Counted from the stretch's first letter, positions 35,184 through 47,429 are shown. The stretch is DNA of 50,335 bases from Planctomycetes bacterium UBA2386 (GCA_002343845.1 DDSQ01000144.1:1-50335); one strand, 5' to 3'. Translations and numbers: made by a program. Notes: generated from the sequence alone by a model not told the origin.

Positions 35184-35959
35184 CGCGGCACGGTGCCTCG
35201 CGGTGCGAAACCTCGGAACCGGAAGCCGATCCGGGCGAGCGTGAACGCGGCAGCCGCGCGCAGGTTGTCGATGCCGTAGCGCACCGACGGCAGGAAGCCG
35301 ATCGACGACGCTTCCTTGAAGTACTTCACCGGCATCGGCGCGTCGGCGACGGTGAACCCGTGGTGGATCGCCTGCGCCAGGAACTGCGCGTCGAAGCCGA
35401 AGGCGTCACTGTTGCACTCGAAGTCGACCTTCTCGAGCACCGCGCGCCGGTAGACACGGAAGCCGGAGTGGAACTCGGAGAGGTTCATTCCGTAGGCGAG
35501 GTTCAGCACGACGGTGAGGACGCGGTTGAACAGGTACTTCCACACCGGCATGCCGCCGCGCAGCGCCTCGCGCCGCGAACGGATGCGGTTGCCGAGGATC
35601 ACGTCGCAGACGCCACGCTCCACGAAGCCGACGAAGTACGGCACCAGCGTCGGGTCGTACTGGTAGTCCGGGTGCAGCATCACCACGATGTCGGCGCCAC
35701 GATCGAGCGCGGCCCGGTAGAGCATCTTCTGGTTGCCGCCGTAGCCGAGGTTGCGCTCGGTCTTCAGCACCAACAGCCCCAGGCTCTTCGCGACGGCGAT
35801 GGTGTCGTCCTGGCTGCAGTCGTCGCCGACGATCACTTCGTCGCAGCTGCCCGCCGGGATGTCCGCGAGCGTCGCGGCCAGGGTCTTCGCGGCGTTGTAC
35901 GCCGGCATCACGACGACCACGCGCGGTCGCGCACCAGCGTTCGGGGCAGGGACGTTCAT
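35180..35959 (-). CDS. Family 2 glycosyltransferase (polyprenyl-phosphate sugar synthase-like)
   Basis: 259 residues, ATG overlapping the upstream stop (ATGA). GT-A fold: RVVVVMPAYNAAKTLAATL, EVIVGDDCSQDDTIAVAK, NLGYGGNQKMLYRAAL, and the donor-site region ADIVVMLHPDYQYDPTL in place of the usual DADxQ. Then ILGNRIRSRREAL, EFHSGFRVYRRAVL and a basic C-terminus. It resembles dolichyl/undecaprenyl-phosphate mannose or glucose synthases without the C-terminal membrane domain. It probably makes the lipid-linked sugar used by the neighbouring membrane glycosyltransferases. Confidence 0.88.
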   Translation of the reverse strand: MNVPAPNAGARPRVVVVMPAYNAAKTLAATLADIPAGSCDEVIVGDDCSQDDTIAVAKSLGLLVLKTERNLGYGGNQKMLYRAALDRGADIVVMLHPDYQYDPTLVPYFVGFVERGVCDVILGNRIRSRREALRGGMPVWKYLFNRVLTVVLNLAYGMNLSEFHSGFRVYRRAVLEKVDFECNSDAFGFDAQFLAQAIHHGFTVADAPMPVKYFKEASSIGFLPSVRYGIDNLRAAAAFTLARIGFRFRGFAPRGTVPR

Positions 35960-38076
35960 TTGTCGCGGAAGTAGGCCTCGCGTTCGATCGCCGCAGCGAC
36001 GCGACGCTCGAGTTCGCTCCAGGCGTCGCGCCACGGCGAATCCGCCGTCGGCGCGGGTCCTCGTTGCATGAGCTCGCGCGAACGCCGCGGGTCCGCCAGC
36101 AGGCCCGCACCCGTAGCGCCTTCGATGAGCATCGCTGCCAGCAACACTACCTCCTCGGTGGTCCGCGAGCCGTCGGCACCCTGCGCTTCCAGCCAGTCGA
36201 GTCCCGCGCCGGGACGGCCCATGCGAACGTGCAGCCAGAACACGCGTGTGCGGTTGGCGCGGTTGCCGCGATCCAGCCACGCCAGCGCCTGTTCGAAGTC
36301 GCCGACGGCTTCGAGTTCGTGCGCCACCATGTCACGGCGCGCGGGATCGTTGCCGGCGATGGCCGCGTTCTCGACGATGCCGCGGATCCTGGCGACGGCA
36401 GCCGGCTCGCCGACGGCGGCCAACGGCAACGCCGCCCGCGCGCGGTCGAACTCGCCGCGCTCCAGCCAGGCGAGCGCCAGGTCGGTCGAGGCGCGCGGGT
36501 CGCCGGCCGCGCTCGCCGCCGCGAACGACTCCGGCGTCACCTCGAACAAGAACCACGAGGCGCCTTCGTGGTCGACAGGCTCGAACCGGCGCAGCCAGTG
36601 GTAGATCGAGCCGCTGTCGAACGGGTCCGGTTCGAGCAGCGTGTTGACCTCGACCGCGACGCGACCCAACCGCGGCCCCTGCCCCGGCCCGATCACGGCG
36701 ATGCCGGTGTGGCGGGCCAGCAGCGCGTCACGCCCCGAGACGACGCGTTGGTTCCAATCGCAGTTGCCGTCGGCGCAGAGGCGCCAGCCCCCGGCCTGCC
36801 CCCCGGCGAGCACGTTGAAGAAGCCGACGAAGTGCGGCCACCCCGTGACGACGTTGAAGAGCGACGCCGCGATCACGATCGAGGCCGTGGCGACCTGCAG
36901 GCGCCGATGGCGCCAGGGCCGCGCAAGGAACACCGCCGCCAGCACCCACATCGCCGGCACCACCGGTAGCACGTAGCGCACGCCCATCTGCAGCGCGCGC
37001 GTCGCGCTGCAGAAGAGGAGCACGGCGAGCGGCGGCACCAACACGCAGGCCCAGTACCCGAGCCGGTCGCGCTGGCGCGCCGCGACGACGAGGCCGAGCG
37101 CTGCCGTGACCAGCAGCACCAGCGGCGTCTTGAACACCACGGTCAGGGGGTAGTAGGCCCAGTGGTTGCCGCGCGTGGCGCCGAAGGTGCCGTTCGTGGT
37201 CACGCCCGCCCACACCGACGCGTAGTCGAGGCCGAGCACGAACGGCTCCGGCAGCAGCCCGACCACCCAACTCGCCGGCGCGGTCGTCGCCAATGCCTGC
37301 AACCACGGCGTGCGCAAGACCGGCTCGGCGACGCTGGCGAAGCGCGGCGAGGCGAACAGGTAGGCGGCATGCAGCGTCACGAGGGCGACGCCGGCGACGA
37401 CCACGAACGCGAGCGCGAGGCCGGCGAGGCGCGCCGGCAGGCCGGCACCAGCACCGCGGCCCGGCCATGGCGCAAGGCCGCGCAGTACGGCACCGACGGC
37501 GATCGGCACGACGGCAGCGACGACCAGCACGGCGGTGTACTTCGTCGCGGCGACGGCGCCGACCGCGATGCCGAGGCCGACCAGCGACACCGCACCCGGC
37601 GCCCGCAGCCAGCGCCAGAGCGCGGCCGCGGTCAGCAGCGCCATCGCGGTGAACGCCACGTCCGAGGACAGCAGCGGACCGTAGGCGAGCAGCGCTGGAC
37701 TCGTCGCGGCGAGGAACGCCACCCAGGCGCCGGCGACCGCACCGAGTGCCGCAGCCGACCACATCGCCAGCACCACCATCAACACCGCCGGGAACACCAC
37801 CATGCCCAGGCGCGCGGCCCGCAGCGCGTCGTCGGTGCTCGCCCGCGGTTTCGTGTCGGTGAGTTGCGTGCCCACCAGGATCAACGGCCCCTGGAAGCGC
37901 TCCTCGATCTGCGTGAGCGGCTGCCGCGCGACGAGAACGCGGCCGGCGAGTTGGTAGTTGAGTTCGTCGGGCGTGCGCTCGACGCGCTGCGACAGCACGG
38001 CGAGTTGCGCGACCCCGGCGACGATGCACACCCACGTGACGGCGAGGAGCCAAGTGCTGCGACTCGCGGCAGTCAT
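35956..38076 (-). CDS. Membrane glycosyltransferase of GT39/ArnT type with soluble C-terminal region
   Basis: 706 residues from the ATG at 38076; an in-frame start at 38142 would add residues lacking membrane character. About eleven transmembrane helices in residues 10-400. The first periplasmic loop RTPDELNYQLAGRVLVARQP has the acidic pair typical of lipid-linked-sugar transferases. From about 430 onward the protein is soluble, with GNCDWNQRVVSGRDALLARH and helical repeats (LALAWLERGEFDRARAALPL, ALAWLDRGNRANRTR) resembling TPRs. Likely transfers sugar from a polyprenyl phosphate to a surface acceptor. First gene of a three-gene coupled operon and divergent from boxC. Confidence 0.82.
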   Translation of the reverse strand: MTAASRSTWLLAVTWVCIVAGVAQLAVLSQRVERTPDELNYQLAGRVLVARQPLTQIEERFQGPLILVGTQLTDTKPRASTDDALRAARLGMVVFPAVLMVVLAMWSAAALGAVAGAWVAFLAATSPALLAYGPLLSSDVAFTAMALLTAAALWRWLRAPGAVSLVGLGIAVGAVAATKYTAVLVVAAVVPIAVGAVLRGLAPWPGRGAGAGLPARLAGLALAFVVVAGVALVTLHAAYLFASPRFASVAEPVLRTPWLQALATTAPASWVVGLLPEPFVLGLDYASVWAGVTTNGTFGATRGNHWAYYPLTVVFKTPLVLLVTAALGLVVAARQRDRLGYWACVLVPPLAVLLFCSATRALQMGVRYVLPVVPAMWVLAAVFLARPWRHRRLQVATASIVIAASLFNVVTGWPHFVGFFNVLAGGQAGGWRLCADGNCDWNQRVVSGRDALLARHTGIAVIGPGQGPRLGRVAVEVNTLLEPDPFDSGSIYHWLRRFEPVDHEGASWFLFEVTPESFAAASAAGDPRASTDLALAWLERGEFDRARAALPLAAVGEPAAVARIRGIVENAAIAGNDPARRDMVAHELEAVGDFEQALAWLDRGNRANRTRVFWLHVRMGRPGAGLDWLEAQGADGSRTTEEVVLLAAMLIEGATGAGLLADPRRSRELMQRGPAPTADSPWRDAWSELERRVAAAIEREAYFRDK

Positions 38077-38318
38077 CGTCTCTTGTGCTGTAACGACGGG
38101 CGAACGGCAGAACAAGCACGCCCCGCGGCGAGCGCCGAGCACTGCGCGACTCGGCGTGGCCTTCGCCGCAATGCAGGTCGCGCCGACCCGCCGCGCGCCA
38201 TGGCTTCGCGATGTGCCATAAACTGCATATTCCAGGCTCGGAACAGTGCTCTATCGTGCTTGCAACCCCGCGCGACGATCCCCAGACTCCTCGCCCCCGA
38301 ACCCCACCACGACGCGGC

Positions 38319-39941
<1,623 letters not shown>

Positions 39942-39943
39942 CC

Positions 39944-41362
<1,419 letters not shown>

Positions 41363-41493
41363 GCCGCCGCGCACCGCGCGCGCCGGCTCGGGCGTCTCCT
41401 CGGTGGCCGGCAGTGCGCGCGGCCACGAAGGCGCCCTCCCGGCCGGCACCGCGCCTCGCGCGGCCGATCGAAGCAACCGACATTCGAGCCGAT

Positions 41494-41829
41494 ATGACCA
41501 ACCGACTCTGCTACGTCTGCGAAGGCGGCGACTGCACCGAGAAAGGCAGTGGCGACGTGTTCGACAAGCTGCGCGACCTGATCAAGCAGTTCGATCCGAA
41601 CGAGGAGCGCATCAAGATCCGGCGCTACCCGTGCTTCGGCGCCTGCGATCAGGGCATCAACGTCACGCTCTACCCGGACAAGATCTTCTACAGCAAGGTC
41701 ACCGCAGGCGACCTGCCGGCGATCGCGGCGCACATCGAGGGCAAGGGCGAGCCGGTGCAGCGCCTGACCGGCAAGTGCCAGCCGGACGTCGAGCAGATCA
41801 TCTGGGACATGCTCGACAGTCCGTACTGA
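41494..41829 (+). CDS. Thioredoxin-like [2Fe-2S] ferredoxin
   Basis: 111 residues, ATG at 41494. Four conserved cysteines with the spacing of thioredoxin-like [2Fe-2S] proteins: CEGGDC near the N-terminus (Cys9, Cys14) and PCFGAC about 35 residues later, followed by INVTLYPDKIFYSKVTAGDLPAIAAHI. This family carries electrons in the cytoplasm or acts as a NuoE-like module. It lies 131 bases after boxB on the same strand. An electron carrier for BoxB is an attractive inference, but boxA is the established donor. Confidence 0.85.
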   Translation: MTNRLCYVCEGGDCTEKGSGDVFDKLRDLIKQFDPNEERIKIRRYPCFGACDQGINVTLYPDKIFYSKVTAGDLPAIAAHIEGKGEPVQRLTGKCQPDVEQIIWDMLDSPY

Positions 41830-41841
41830 GGGTGCCGCCGG

Positions 41842-41867
41842 CGCGCGCCCCACGACGGGGACGCGCG
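41842..41867. terminator. Hairpin between convergent ferredoxin and thioredoxin genes
   Basis: A GC-rich stem of about ten pairs (CGCGCGCCCC against GGGG-A-CGCGCG with one bulged A) and an ACGAC loop lies in the 48-base gap between opposing stops. It is symmetrical enough to work for either strand. No U-tract follows. Confidence 0.45.
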
Positions 41868-41877
41868 CGGCCCGCAC

Positions 41878-43011
41878 TCACTTCTTCGCCTTCGCCGCCG
41901 CTTCCGCGGCTTCGATCATCTCGGCGAGGACCTTCTCCATCTCCGCGTCGTCGCGCACGTCCTTGTGGCGGATCACGCCTTCGTGATCGAGGAAGTAGAG
42001 GGTCGGCCAGCCCTGCACGCGCCAAGTGTCGCTGATCTTCGGCGTGCTGCCCTCGTCGCGGAAGCTGCGCCAGGTCACGCCCATGGTCTTCGCTTCCTCG
42101 CGGTACTTCTTCAGACCTTCCTCGGTGTCGGTGCCATCACTGTTGACGCCGAGCAACGCGAACGGCTTGTCCTTCCACTTCTCCACGAGCGACCGCTCGT
42201 GCGGGATCATGTCCCGGCAGGGGCCTCACCAGAATCCCCAGAAGTCGAGCAGGACCACCTTGCCGCGGTAGTCGCTGAGCTTGAAGGGAACGCCCTCGAC
42301 GTCGACGCCGACGATGTCGGGCGCCGTGCAGCCGACCTGCAGGTTCTCGATCTCGAACAGCGCGTCCTTCGCTTGGGCGAGCAGCTCCGCGTTCTTGGTC
42401 ACCGCGGCCACGTCGCGCAGGTCCTTCTCGGCAGCCTTGCGCTGCTCGTCGGTCTGCGCCTGCTGCAGCCGCAGCGTGCCGCGCGTGATCATGGCGAGCG
42501 CCTTGCAGTCGGCGTCGGCGTGGTCGGCAGCGACCTGATCGAGCAGGGCCATCACCGACTTGCTGGCGCCAAAGCGCGTCGCCATCGGCAGGAACGGCAG
42601 CACGTCGGCGATCGCCTTGCTGCCAGCGTGTTTCGCCGCGAGCGTCTCGACGGCCTTCCGGACGGCGTTGCGCTCGTTGCTCGCGTTCTTGACGATGAAC
42701 GCGAGGAAGCGCACCGCGTCGTCCTTGCCTTCGAAGGCGCCGGCGAGCTCCTGCGCGCGGCTGATGAACTCCTTCGTCGGCGGCTGCATCGCGATCGCCG
42801 GGAAGGCCTCGCCGGCCTTCTGCGCCTTCTCGATCGCGGCTTGCGCCTCGGTCTGCCAATCGCTCATCGCCTTGTTCAGGGCGGTGACCAGCTCGTCGTA
42901 GGCCGCCTGCGGGTCCTGCTGGCTCGGCGCCGGCTTCGTCTCGCCGGCTTGGGCGGCGACGAATGCGGGCGGAGCCAGCAGTAGCACGGCGGCGAGAACA
43001 GTCCGTCTCAT
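41878..43011 (-). CDS. TlpA/thioredoxin-like selenoprotein with WUGPC motif, in-frame UGA at 42228-42226
   Basis: Read through codon 262, this is a 377-residue secreted thioredoxin-family protein. The start ATG at 43011 has a strong AGGAG five bases upstream and a signal peptide (RTVLAAVLLLAPPAFVAAQ). Residues 25-220 are helical and unassigned (TPR-like). The TlpA domain begins near CTAPDIVGVDVEG and continues GKVVLLDFWGFW-U-GPCRDMIPHE, placing the TGA at the first cysteine of WCGPC with the resolving Cys265 intact. It ends with VQGWPTLYFLDHEGVI. Without readthrough both pieces would be useless. A 7-bp hairpin with a GGUC loop sits 31 bases after the UGA. A nucleophilic selenocysteine here would make a very reactive disulfide reductase outside the cytoplasm. 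Confidence 0.87.
42184..42201 (-). promoter_or_regulatory. Bacterial SECIS-like hairpin in the TlpA-like gene
   Basis: On the coding strand CACGAGC pairs with GCTCGTG around a four-base loop GGUC, starting 32 bases after the UGA. Loop sequence and spacing satisfy the bSECIS model. A second, shorter hairpin (CGGGA/TCCCG, loop CATGA) lies between it and the UGA. Confidence 0.75.
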
Positions 43012-43160
43012 CGGTACTCCTGTGGGTCGGGTCGGGGTGAAGGCGCGGATGATACGTGCCAGTCGGGCTGCGGTCGGTGGCGCAGGGGTGGATTCACGCC
43101 TGATGTGACTCCAGGCGAATCTCCGGGCGAGGATCGCGCATTGGCGGCACTGCTCGTTCC

Positions 43161-45704
43161 ATGTCCGCGTCATCACCGACACCCGCTCTGGAGGCACTGC
43201 TCGGCGAAGCGCATTGGGTGCGCGACCTGGCGCGCGGGTTGGTGCGTGACGCCCATGCGGCCGACGACCTCGCCCAAGATGCGTGCGTCGAGGCGTTGCG
43301 CCGGCCTCCGGTGCATGCCAGCAACCTGCGGGGCTGGATGCGCACCGTGCTGCACAACCTGGTCCGCCAACAGCGCCGCGGCGACGTCCGCCGCATGGCC
43401 CGCGAACGCACGGTGATGACCGCCCTCCCCGCCGCATCCACGGCGACGGACCTGCTGGTCCGCGCCAACGTCCATCGCGCCGTCGTCGACGCCGTGCTCG
43501 CGCTGCCACCGGCATTCCGCGACGTCGTGCTGCTGCGCTACTTCGAGAACGAGCCGCCGCGCGCCATCGCGTTGCGCCTGCAGATCGCTGTCGCGACCGT
43601 GCACTCGCGCCTGTTGCGCGCGCACGAGCGACTGCGGCGCCGCCTCGACACCGACGCCGAAGCTCGTGATTGGCGGCAGGCCCTGCTGCCGCTGCCCGCC
43701 GTGCTGCGCAGCACGGCAGTCGCCCCTTCCCTCGCCATCCTCGCCATGAACATCAAGTCTCTCGCCGCCGCCGCGGCCATCGTCGTCGTCGGCTTCGCCG
43801 CCCTGTGGATCGGTCTGCAGGCACCGAACGCCGCGCCGGACACACCGTCCCCGACGCCACCGCTCGTGCGCGGCACCGAGGAACGCCCGGCCGCAGCACT
43901 CGGCAACTCCGACGATCCGGGCGAACGGGTGGCTGCGCCTGCCGCCGAGCCGGCAACGGCACCGCCGTCGCCGGCGCCGTCAGCGCGCACCGTGGCTGGT
44001 CGTGTGGTCGACAGCGAAGGGGCGGGCGCCGCTGGCATCGACGTGCGCGTCGGCAAAGTCGCCGGCAAGAGCGACGCGGTCGGCGCGTTCGTGGTGGCGG
44101 TGCCCATGGCCGAGCCGCTCGTCGCGACTGCCGACCATCCGGGCCTGTTCACGATCCTCGAGAGTCTGGTGCCCGCCGGCGACAACCCGCCGCCCCTGCT
44201 CGTCGTCGTCGCGCCGAGCGTTCGCGTCGCCGGATCCGTGCGCGACGTCGCGGCGGCGCGCGTGCCCGGCGCCAGCGTGCAAGTCGTCTGGCCCGCCGAC
44301 CTGCGCAGTCGCCTGCGCGACGTCAGCGACGCCGCGAGTGAACGCAACGTGTCCACCGCATGCAGCACCGACGGCGCCTTCGCCTTCACCACCGGCGCCG
44401 TGCGCGGCGCCGAGCTGCTGGTGACGGCGCCCGGCCACCTGCCGGCGCGGCGGCCGGCTCCGATGCGCGACGAAGCCGGGATCGTGGTCGTGCTCGAACC
44501 GATCTCGGGCAAGCCCGGCACCGTGCAAGGTCAGGTCGTCGATGCCCACGGGCGCATCGTCGCCGGTGCGCAGGTCGGGCTCGGCAACGCCCTCGCGCGC
44601 AGCGACGAGGCGGGCAACTTCGTGATCGTCGACGACGGCCGCGGCGAAGGCCTCGCCGCCATCGCCGCGGGGCATCGGCGCGCATTCCTGGCCCGCGCCG
44701 GCGGCTTCGCAAGCCACGTCGTGCTGCAACTCGGCGGGGCGCCGCTGGCGATCCATGGCCGCGTCGTCGACCAGGACGGCAAGGGCCTGCCGGGCATCGT
44801 GGTGTGGCCCAACGACGCCACGCTGCTGTGCGATTCGCGCGAACAGGTGCTGGTCGAGGGCATCGCCCGCGGCCTGCCGACGATGAACGACCTTCGCGCC
44901 CGCTTCGAGCGCGGCGAGTTCGCCGGGCAGAACCCTCAGCAAGTGCTGCGGACGACCCCCACCGCCGGCCAGCCGTGGGTGCGCACCGGCGCCGACGGCA
45001 CGTTCACGCTGGACGGCCTCGAGGACCGCCCCTACTGCCTGCGCGCCATCGACCACGAGACCTTGCTGATGTGCCAGCACGATGCGGTCCCCGCCGGGGC
45101 GCGCGGGGTGCGGCTGGTGCTCGACCAGAGCCACCTGTTCGCCGAGGTGAAGGGCGTCGTCGTCGCCCGCGACGGCACGCCGGTCCCGGGTGTGCGCGTG
45201 CAGGTGCAGATCGACACGCAGAGCCTGGCCGGTCGCACGCAACACGAACGCGCCGCCGCAGTCGCGACGACCGACGAACGCGGCGCCTTCACGTTGCCGA
45301 AGGTGCCGAAGGCCTGGGCCTACTTCCGGCTCGAGGGCGATCGCGTCATTCCGAGCGAGCCGGGTCGCGACCACAACGGCGGATTGCTCGACCTGTCGGG
45401 CGGACGACCGCACGAGTTCCGTCTCGAAGTCCGCGTGCGCATGCACGTGCAAGTCGAGTTGCTGGATCCCGCGCGCGCCGATGCGATCGCCGTGCTCGAC
45501 GGCGACGGCCAGCCACTGATCCTCAACGTGTTCCAGGGTCGCAGCCGCAGCGAGTCGGCGGAACTGCGGCTCGCCGAGGGGCGTTCGCCGGTGTTCGTCG
45601 TTCCGGACACCGCGGCCGTGCTGGTGCTGCGCAAGGCCGGGGCCGACGTCGGGCGCGAGACGCTGAGCCTGCGGCCCGGCGACGTCAACACGCTGCGGCT
45701 GTGA
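43161..45704 (+). CDS. ECF sigma factor fused to a membrane helix and carboxypeptidase-regulatory-like domains
   Basis: 847 residues in one unbroken frame. Residues 10-165 are an ECF sigma factor: region 2 RDAHAADDLAQDACVEALRR and NLRGWMRTVLHNLVRQQRRG, region 4 LPPAFRDVVLLRYFENEPP followed by the helix-turn-helix IAVATVHSRLLRAHERLRR. A transmembrane helix at about 200-219 follows (MNIKSLAAAAAIVVVGFAAL), then a Pro/Ala linker. At least four carboxypeptidase-regulatory/CnaB-like beta domains come next, recognisable by openings such as VAGRVVDSEGAGAAGI, VQGQVVDAHGRIVAGA, IHGRVVDQDGKGLPGI and VKGVVVARDGTPVPGV. An internal ATG at 43746 could restart translation but lacks a ribosome-binding sequence. 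Probably a membrane-tethered sigma factor with an extracytoplasmic sensor. Confidence 0.87.
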   Translation: MSASSPTPALEALLGEAHWVRDLARGLVRDAHAADDLAQDACVEALRRPPVHASNLRGWMRTVLHNLVRQQRRGDVRRMARERTVMTALPAASTATDLLVRANVHRAVVDAVLALPPAFRDVVLLRYFENEPPRAIALRLQIAVATVHSRLLRAHERLRRRLDTDAEARDWRQALLPLPAVLRSTAVAPSLAILAMNIKSLAAAAAIVVVGFAALWIGLQAPNAAPDTPSPTPPLVRGTEERPAAALGNSDDPGERVAAPAAEPATAPPSPAPSARTVAGRVVDSEGAGAAGIDVRVGKVAGKSDAVGAFVVAVPMAEPLVATADHPGLFTILESLVPAGDNPPPLLVVVAPSVRVAGSVRDVAAARVPGASVQVVWPADLRSRLRDVSDAASERNVSTACSTDGAFAFTTGAVRGAELLVTAPGHLPARRPAPMRDEAGIVVVLEPISGKPGTVQGQVVDAHGRIVAGAQVGLGNALARSDEAGNFVIVDDGRGEGLAAIAAGHRRAFLARAGGFASHVVLQLGGAPLAIHGRVVDQDGKGLPGIVVWPNDATLLCDSREQVLVEGIARGLPTMNDLRARFERGEFAGQNPQQVLRTTPTAGQPWVRTGADGTFTLDGLEDRPYCLRAIDHETLLMCQHDAVPAGARGVRLVLDQSHLFAEVKGVVVARDGTPVPGVRVQVQIDTQSLAGRTQHERAAAVATTDERGAFTLPKVPKAWAYFRLEGDRVIPSEPGRDHNGGLLDLSGGRPHEFRLEVRVRMHVQVELLDPARADAIAVLDGDGQPLILNVFQGRSRSESAELRLAEGRSPVFVVPDTAAVLVLRKAGADVGRETLSLRPGDVNTLRL

Positions 45705-45707
45705 ACC

Positions 45708-45729
45708 CGCGCCGGCAGCGGCCGGCGCG
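45708..45729. terminator. Bidirectional hairpin terminator candidate
   Basis: Nine perfect pairs (CGCGCCGGC / GCCGGCGCG) with an AGCG loop occupy nearly all of the 30-base gap between the stops of the sigma-fusion gene and the DUF4340 gene. No U-tract on either side. Confidence 0.5.
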
Positions 45730-45734
45730 AGGGC

Positions 45735-47429
45735 TCACTTGCCGTCGTTGCCGGTCGTCGTCGTCGCGGGCGGCGCTTCCGGCGGCGTCTTCGGCTTGAC
45801 CAGGTCGGCGCGCGCCGGCTTCAGCTTCGTGAACAGCGCCTGGTCGATCACGTAGTACCACGGCCCGAAGCGCGCGCTCAGCTTGTCGGCCTCCTTCTTG
45901 CCCTCGTCGACCTTGCGGTCGAACTCGGCCCACGCGTCGGCGTTCTTCTTCAGCTCGTCTTCCTGCGGCAGGCGATCGCTGCGAACGTCGGCAGCGATGC
46001 CGTCGCCGCCGTCGGCGCCGCCGTCGGCGTAGCTGACGACCGCGTAGGTGTCGCCCTGGACCCACAGCACGTAGTCGTTGCCCCACGGGTCCTTCTTGAG
46101 CTCGGCGAGCAGCGCCTCACCTTCGGCCGGCTTCTCGGCCAGCTTCGCCAGCGACTCGGGCAGCTTGTTCTCGTTCTTGCTGCGGAAGGCCTCGACCGCC
46201 CGCTGGATCGCCTCGATCTGCGTGCGCGCCTCGGCGCGCTTGTCGAGCTGCTCCTTCGGCAACCGGGCACCAGCGGGCTTGCCCAGCAAGTCCTCGGCGA
46301 ACTCGGCGGTGACCATCAGGTAGCGGTTGTTGCCCGGCTTGGTCGCGGCTTCGCCATCCTTGGGCTTGTCCTTCGGATTGGCGATGCCCGACGTGACCTC
46401 GTCGCCTTCGCCGAGCACGACCTCGCCGAAGCGCAGCGTGTAGCGCACGCCCTTCTTCGTCTCGAACAGCAGGTCGCCCTCGTTGCTGTAGAGCTTGCCG
46501 TCGCCCGCCAGGAAGAAGCCCTTGCCCTGCAGGTTGCGCGCGAGCATCTGGGCCTCGATGCCGGTCGCGCGCTCGAGCCGCGCGTTCAGGCCCTCGGGCT
46601 TGCGCCGCACGCCGACGATCTTGATCTGGCCCAGCGTGTCGCCGATTTCGCGCAGCTTCTCCTCGTTCGGCTCCTCCTTCTCGGCGTCGATGCCGGCGAA
46701 CGTCCACTTGCCGGCGTCGTCCTTGGCGAGCACGTACTTGTCACCGGCGACGATCGCTTCCCGCAGCGTCCGACCCTGCTCGTTGACCGAGTAGTTGTCG
46801 AACGTGATCTTGGCGATGTCCCACGACGACGCCTTCAGCAGGTCGGTCTCGATCCAGTCCGCGAACTTCGTCGACAGTTCGCCGTCGATCTTGGCGCGGT
46901 AGATGCGCTTCTTGTCGGGCGAACGCACGTAGCGCACCTGCATCTTGCCCTCGACCTCCTTGCCGAGGATCAGGTCCGCCAGCACGTTGCCGGCGCTGTC
47001 CTTCATGGTGATGCGCGTGCCGCGGCCCTTGGTCTCGGCCGAGCTGTCGAGCGGATCGAGCAGCCCGTAGTCGGCGTGCCGGCCCTTCTCGTCGCCGACG
47101 ACGGCCTCCTTCTTCAGGCCGATCACCAGTGCCGCCGCCTTGCCCATGCGGTCCTTGGCGTCGGCGGGGTAGCCGTCGTGCGACGGGATCGTCCAGCGAC
47201 CCTTGTCGTCGCGCTTGACGACGAACGGGTACGCCGCGCCCTGCGCCTCGCGGAACTCGACGACCTCGAGCTCGGCGACCCGCGCCGGGTCGGTGAACGC
47301 CGGGAAGAACAGTTCGCCCTGGTCGGAGAACAACTCGAGCGACTGGGCCTTGGGTCCCATCGACAGCGCCAACAGGCTCAGCCCGACGGCCGCCCCGACG
47401 CACACTGCGGTCTTCATCACGTCGTTCAC
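45735..47429 (-). CDS. DUF4340 protein with an inserted pseudopilin-like (T2SG) segment
   Basis: 564 residues from a GTG overlapping the upstream stop (GTGA), with GGGAGG six bases before it. One N-terminal transmembrane helix (MKTAVCVGAAVGLSLLAL) precedes DUF4340-type repeats: RWTIPSHDGYPADAKDRMGK, HADYGLLDP, SWDIAKITFDNYSV and KWTFAGID. Residues about 400-500 look like the C-terminal part of a type II secretion pseudopilin (ARTQIEAIQRAVEAF, then DPWGNDYVLWVQGDTYAVVSYADGG and a GDGIAADV-type end). DUF4340 proteins accompany GldA/GldF/GldG-like ABC exporters, as here. Membrane-anchored, facing the periplasm; function in transport or envelope assembly unknown. Confidence 0.82.
   Translation of the reverse strand: MNDVMKTAVCVGAAVGLSLLALSMGPKAQSLELFSDQGELFFPAFTDPARVAELEVVEFREAQGAAYPFVVKRDDKGRWTIPSHDGYPADAKDRMGKAAALVIGLKKEAVVGDEKGRHADYGLLDPLDSSAETKGRGTRITMKDSAGNVLADLILGKEVEGKMQVRYVRSPDKKRIYRAKIDGELSTKFADWIETDLLKASSWDIAKITFDNYSVNEQGRTLREAIVAGDKYVLAKDDAGKWTFAGIDAEKEEPNEEKLREIGDTLGQIKIVGVRRKPEGLNARLERATGIEAQMLARNLQGKGFFLAGDGKLYSNEGDLLFETKKGVRYTLRFGEVVLGEGDEVTSGIANPKDKPKDGEAATKPGNNRYLMVTAEFAEDLLGKPAGARLPKEQLDKRAEARTQIEAIQRAVEAFRSKNENKLPESLAKLAEKPAEGEALLAELKKDPWGNDYVLWVQGDTYAVVSYADGGADGGDGIAADVRSDRLPQEDELKKNADAWAEFDRKVDEGKKEADKLSARFGPWYYVIDQALFTKLKPARADLVKPKTPPEAPPATTTTGNDGK

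Noticed and set aside
38150..38300. TGCA repeats upstream of boxC as possible BoxR/BzdR-type operator sites
   Set aside because: The TGCA tetramers are irregularly spaced and no adjacent regulator gene or inverted repeat supports them.
43161..45704. Splitting the sigma-fusion gene into a sigma factor and a separate membrane protein starting at 43746
   Set aside because: There is no stop codon and no ribosome-binding sequence before the internal ATG, so one fused protein is the simpler reading.
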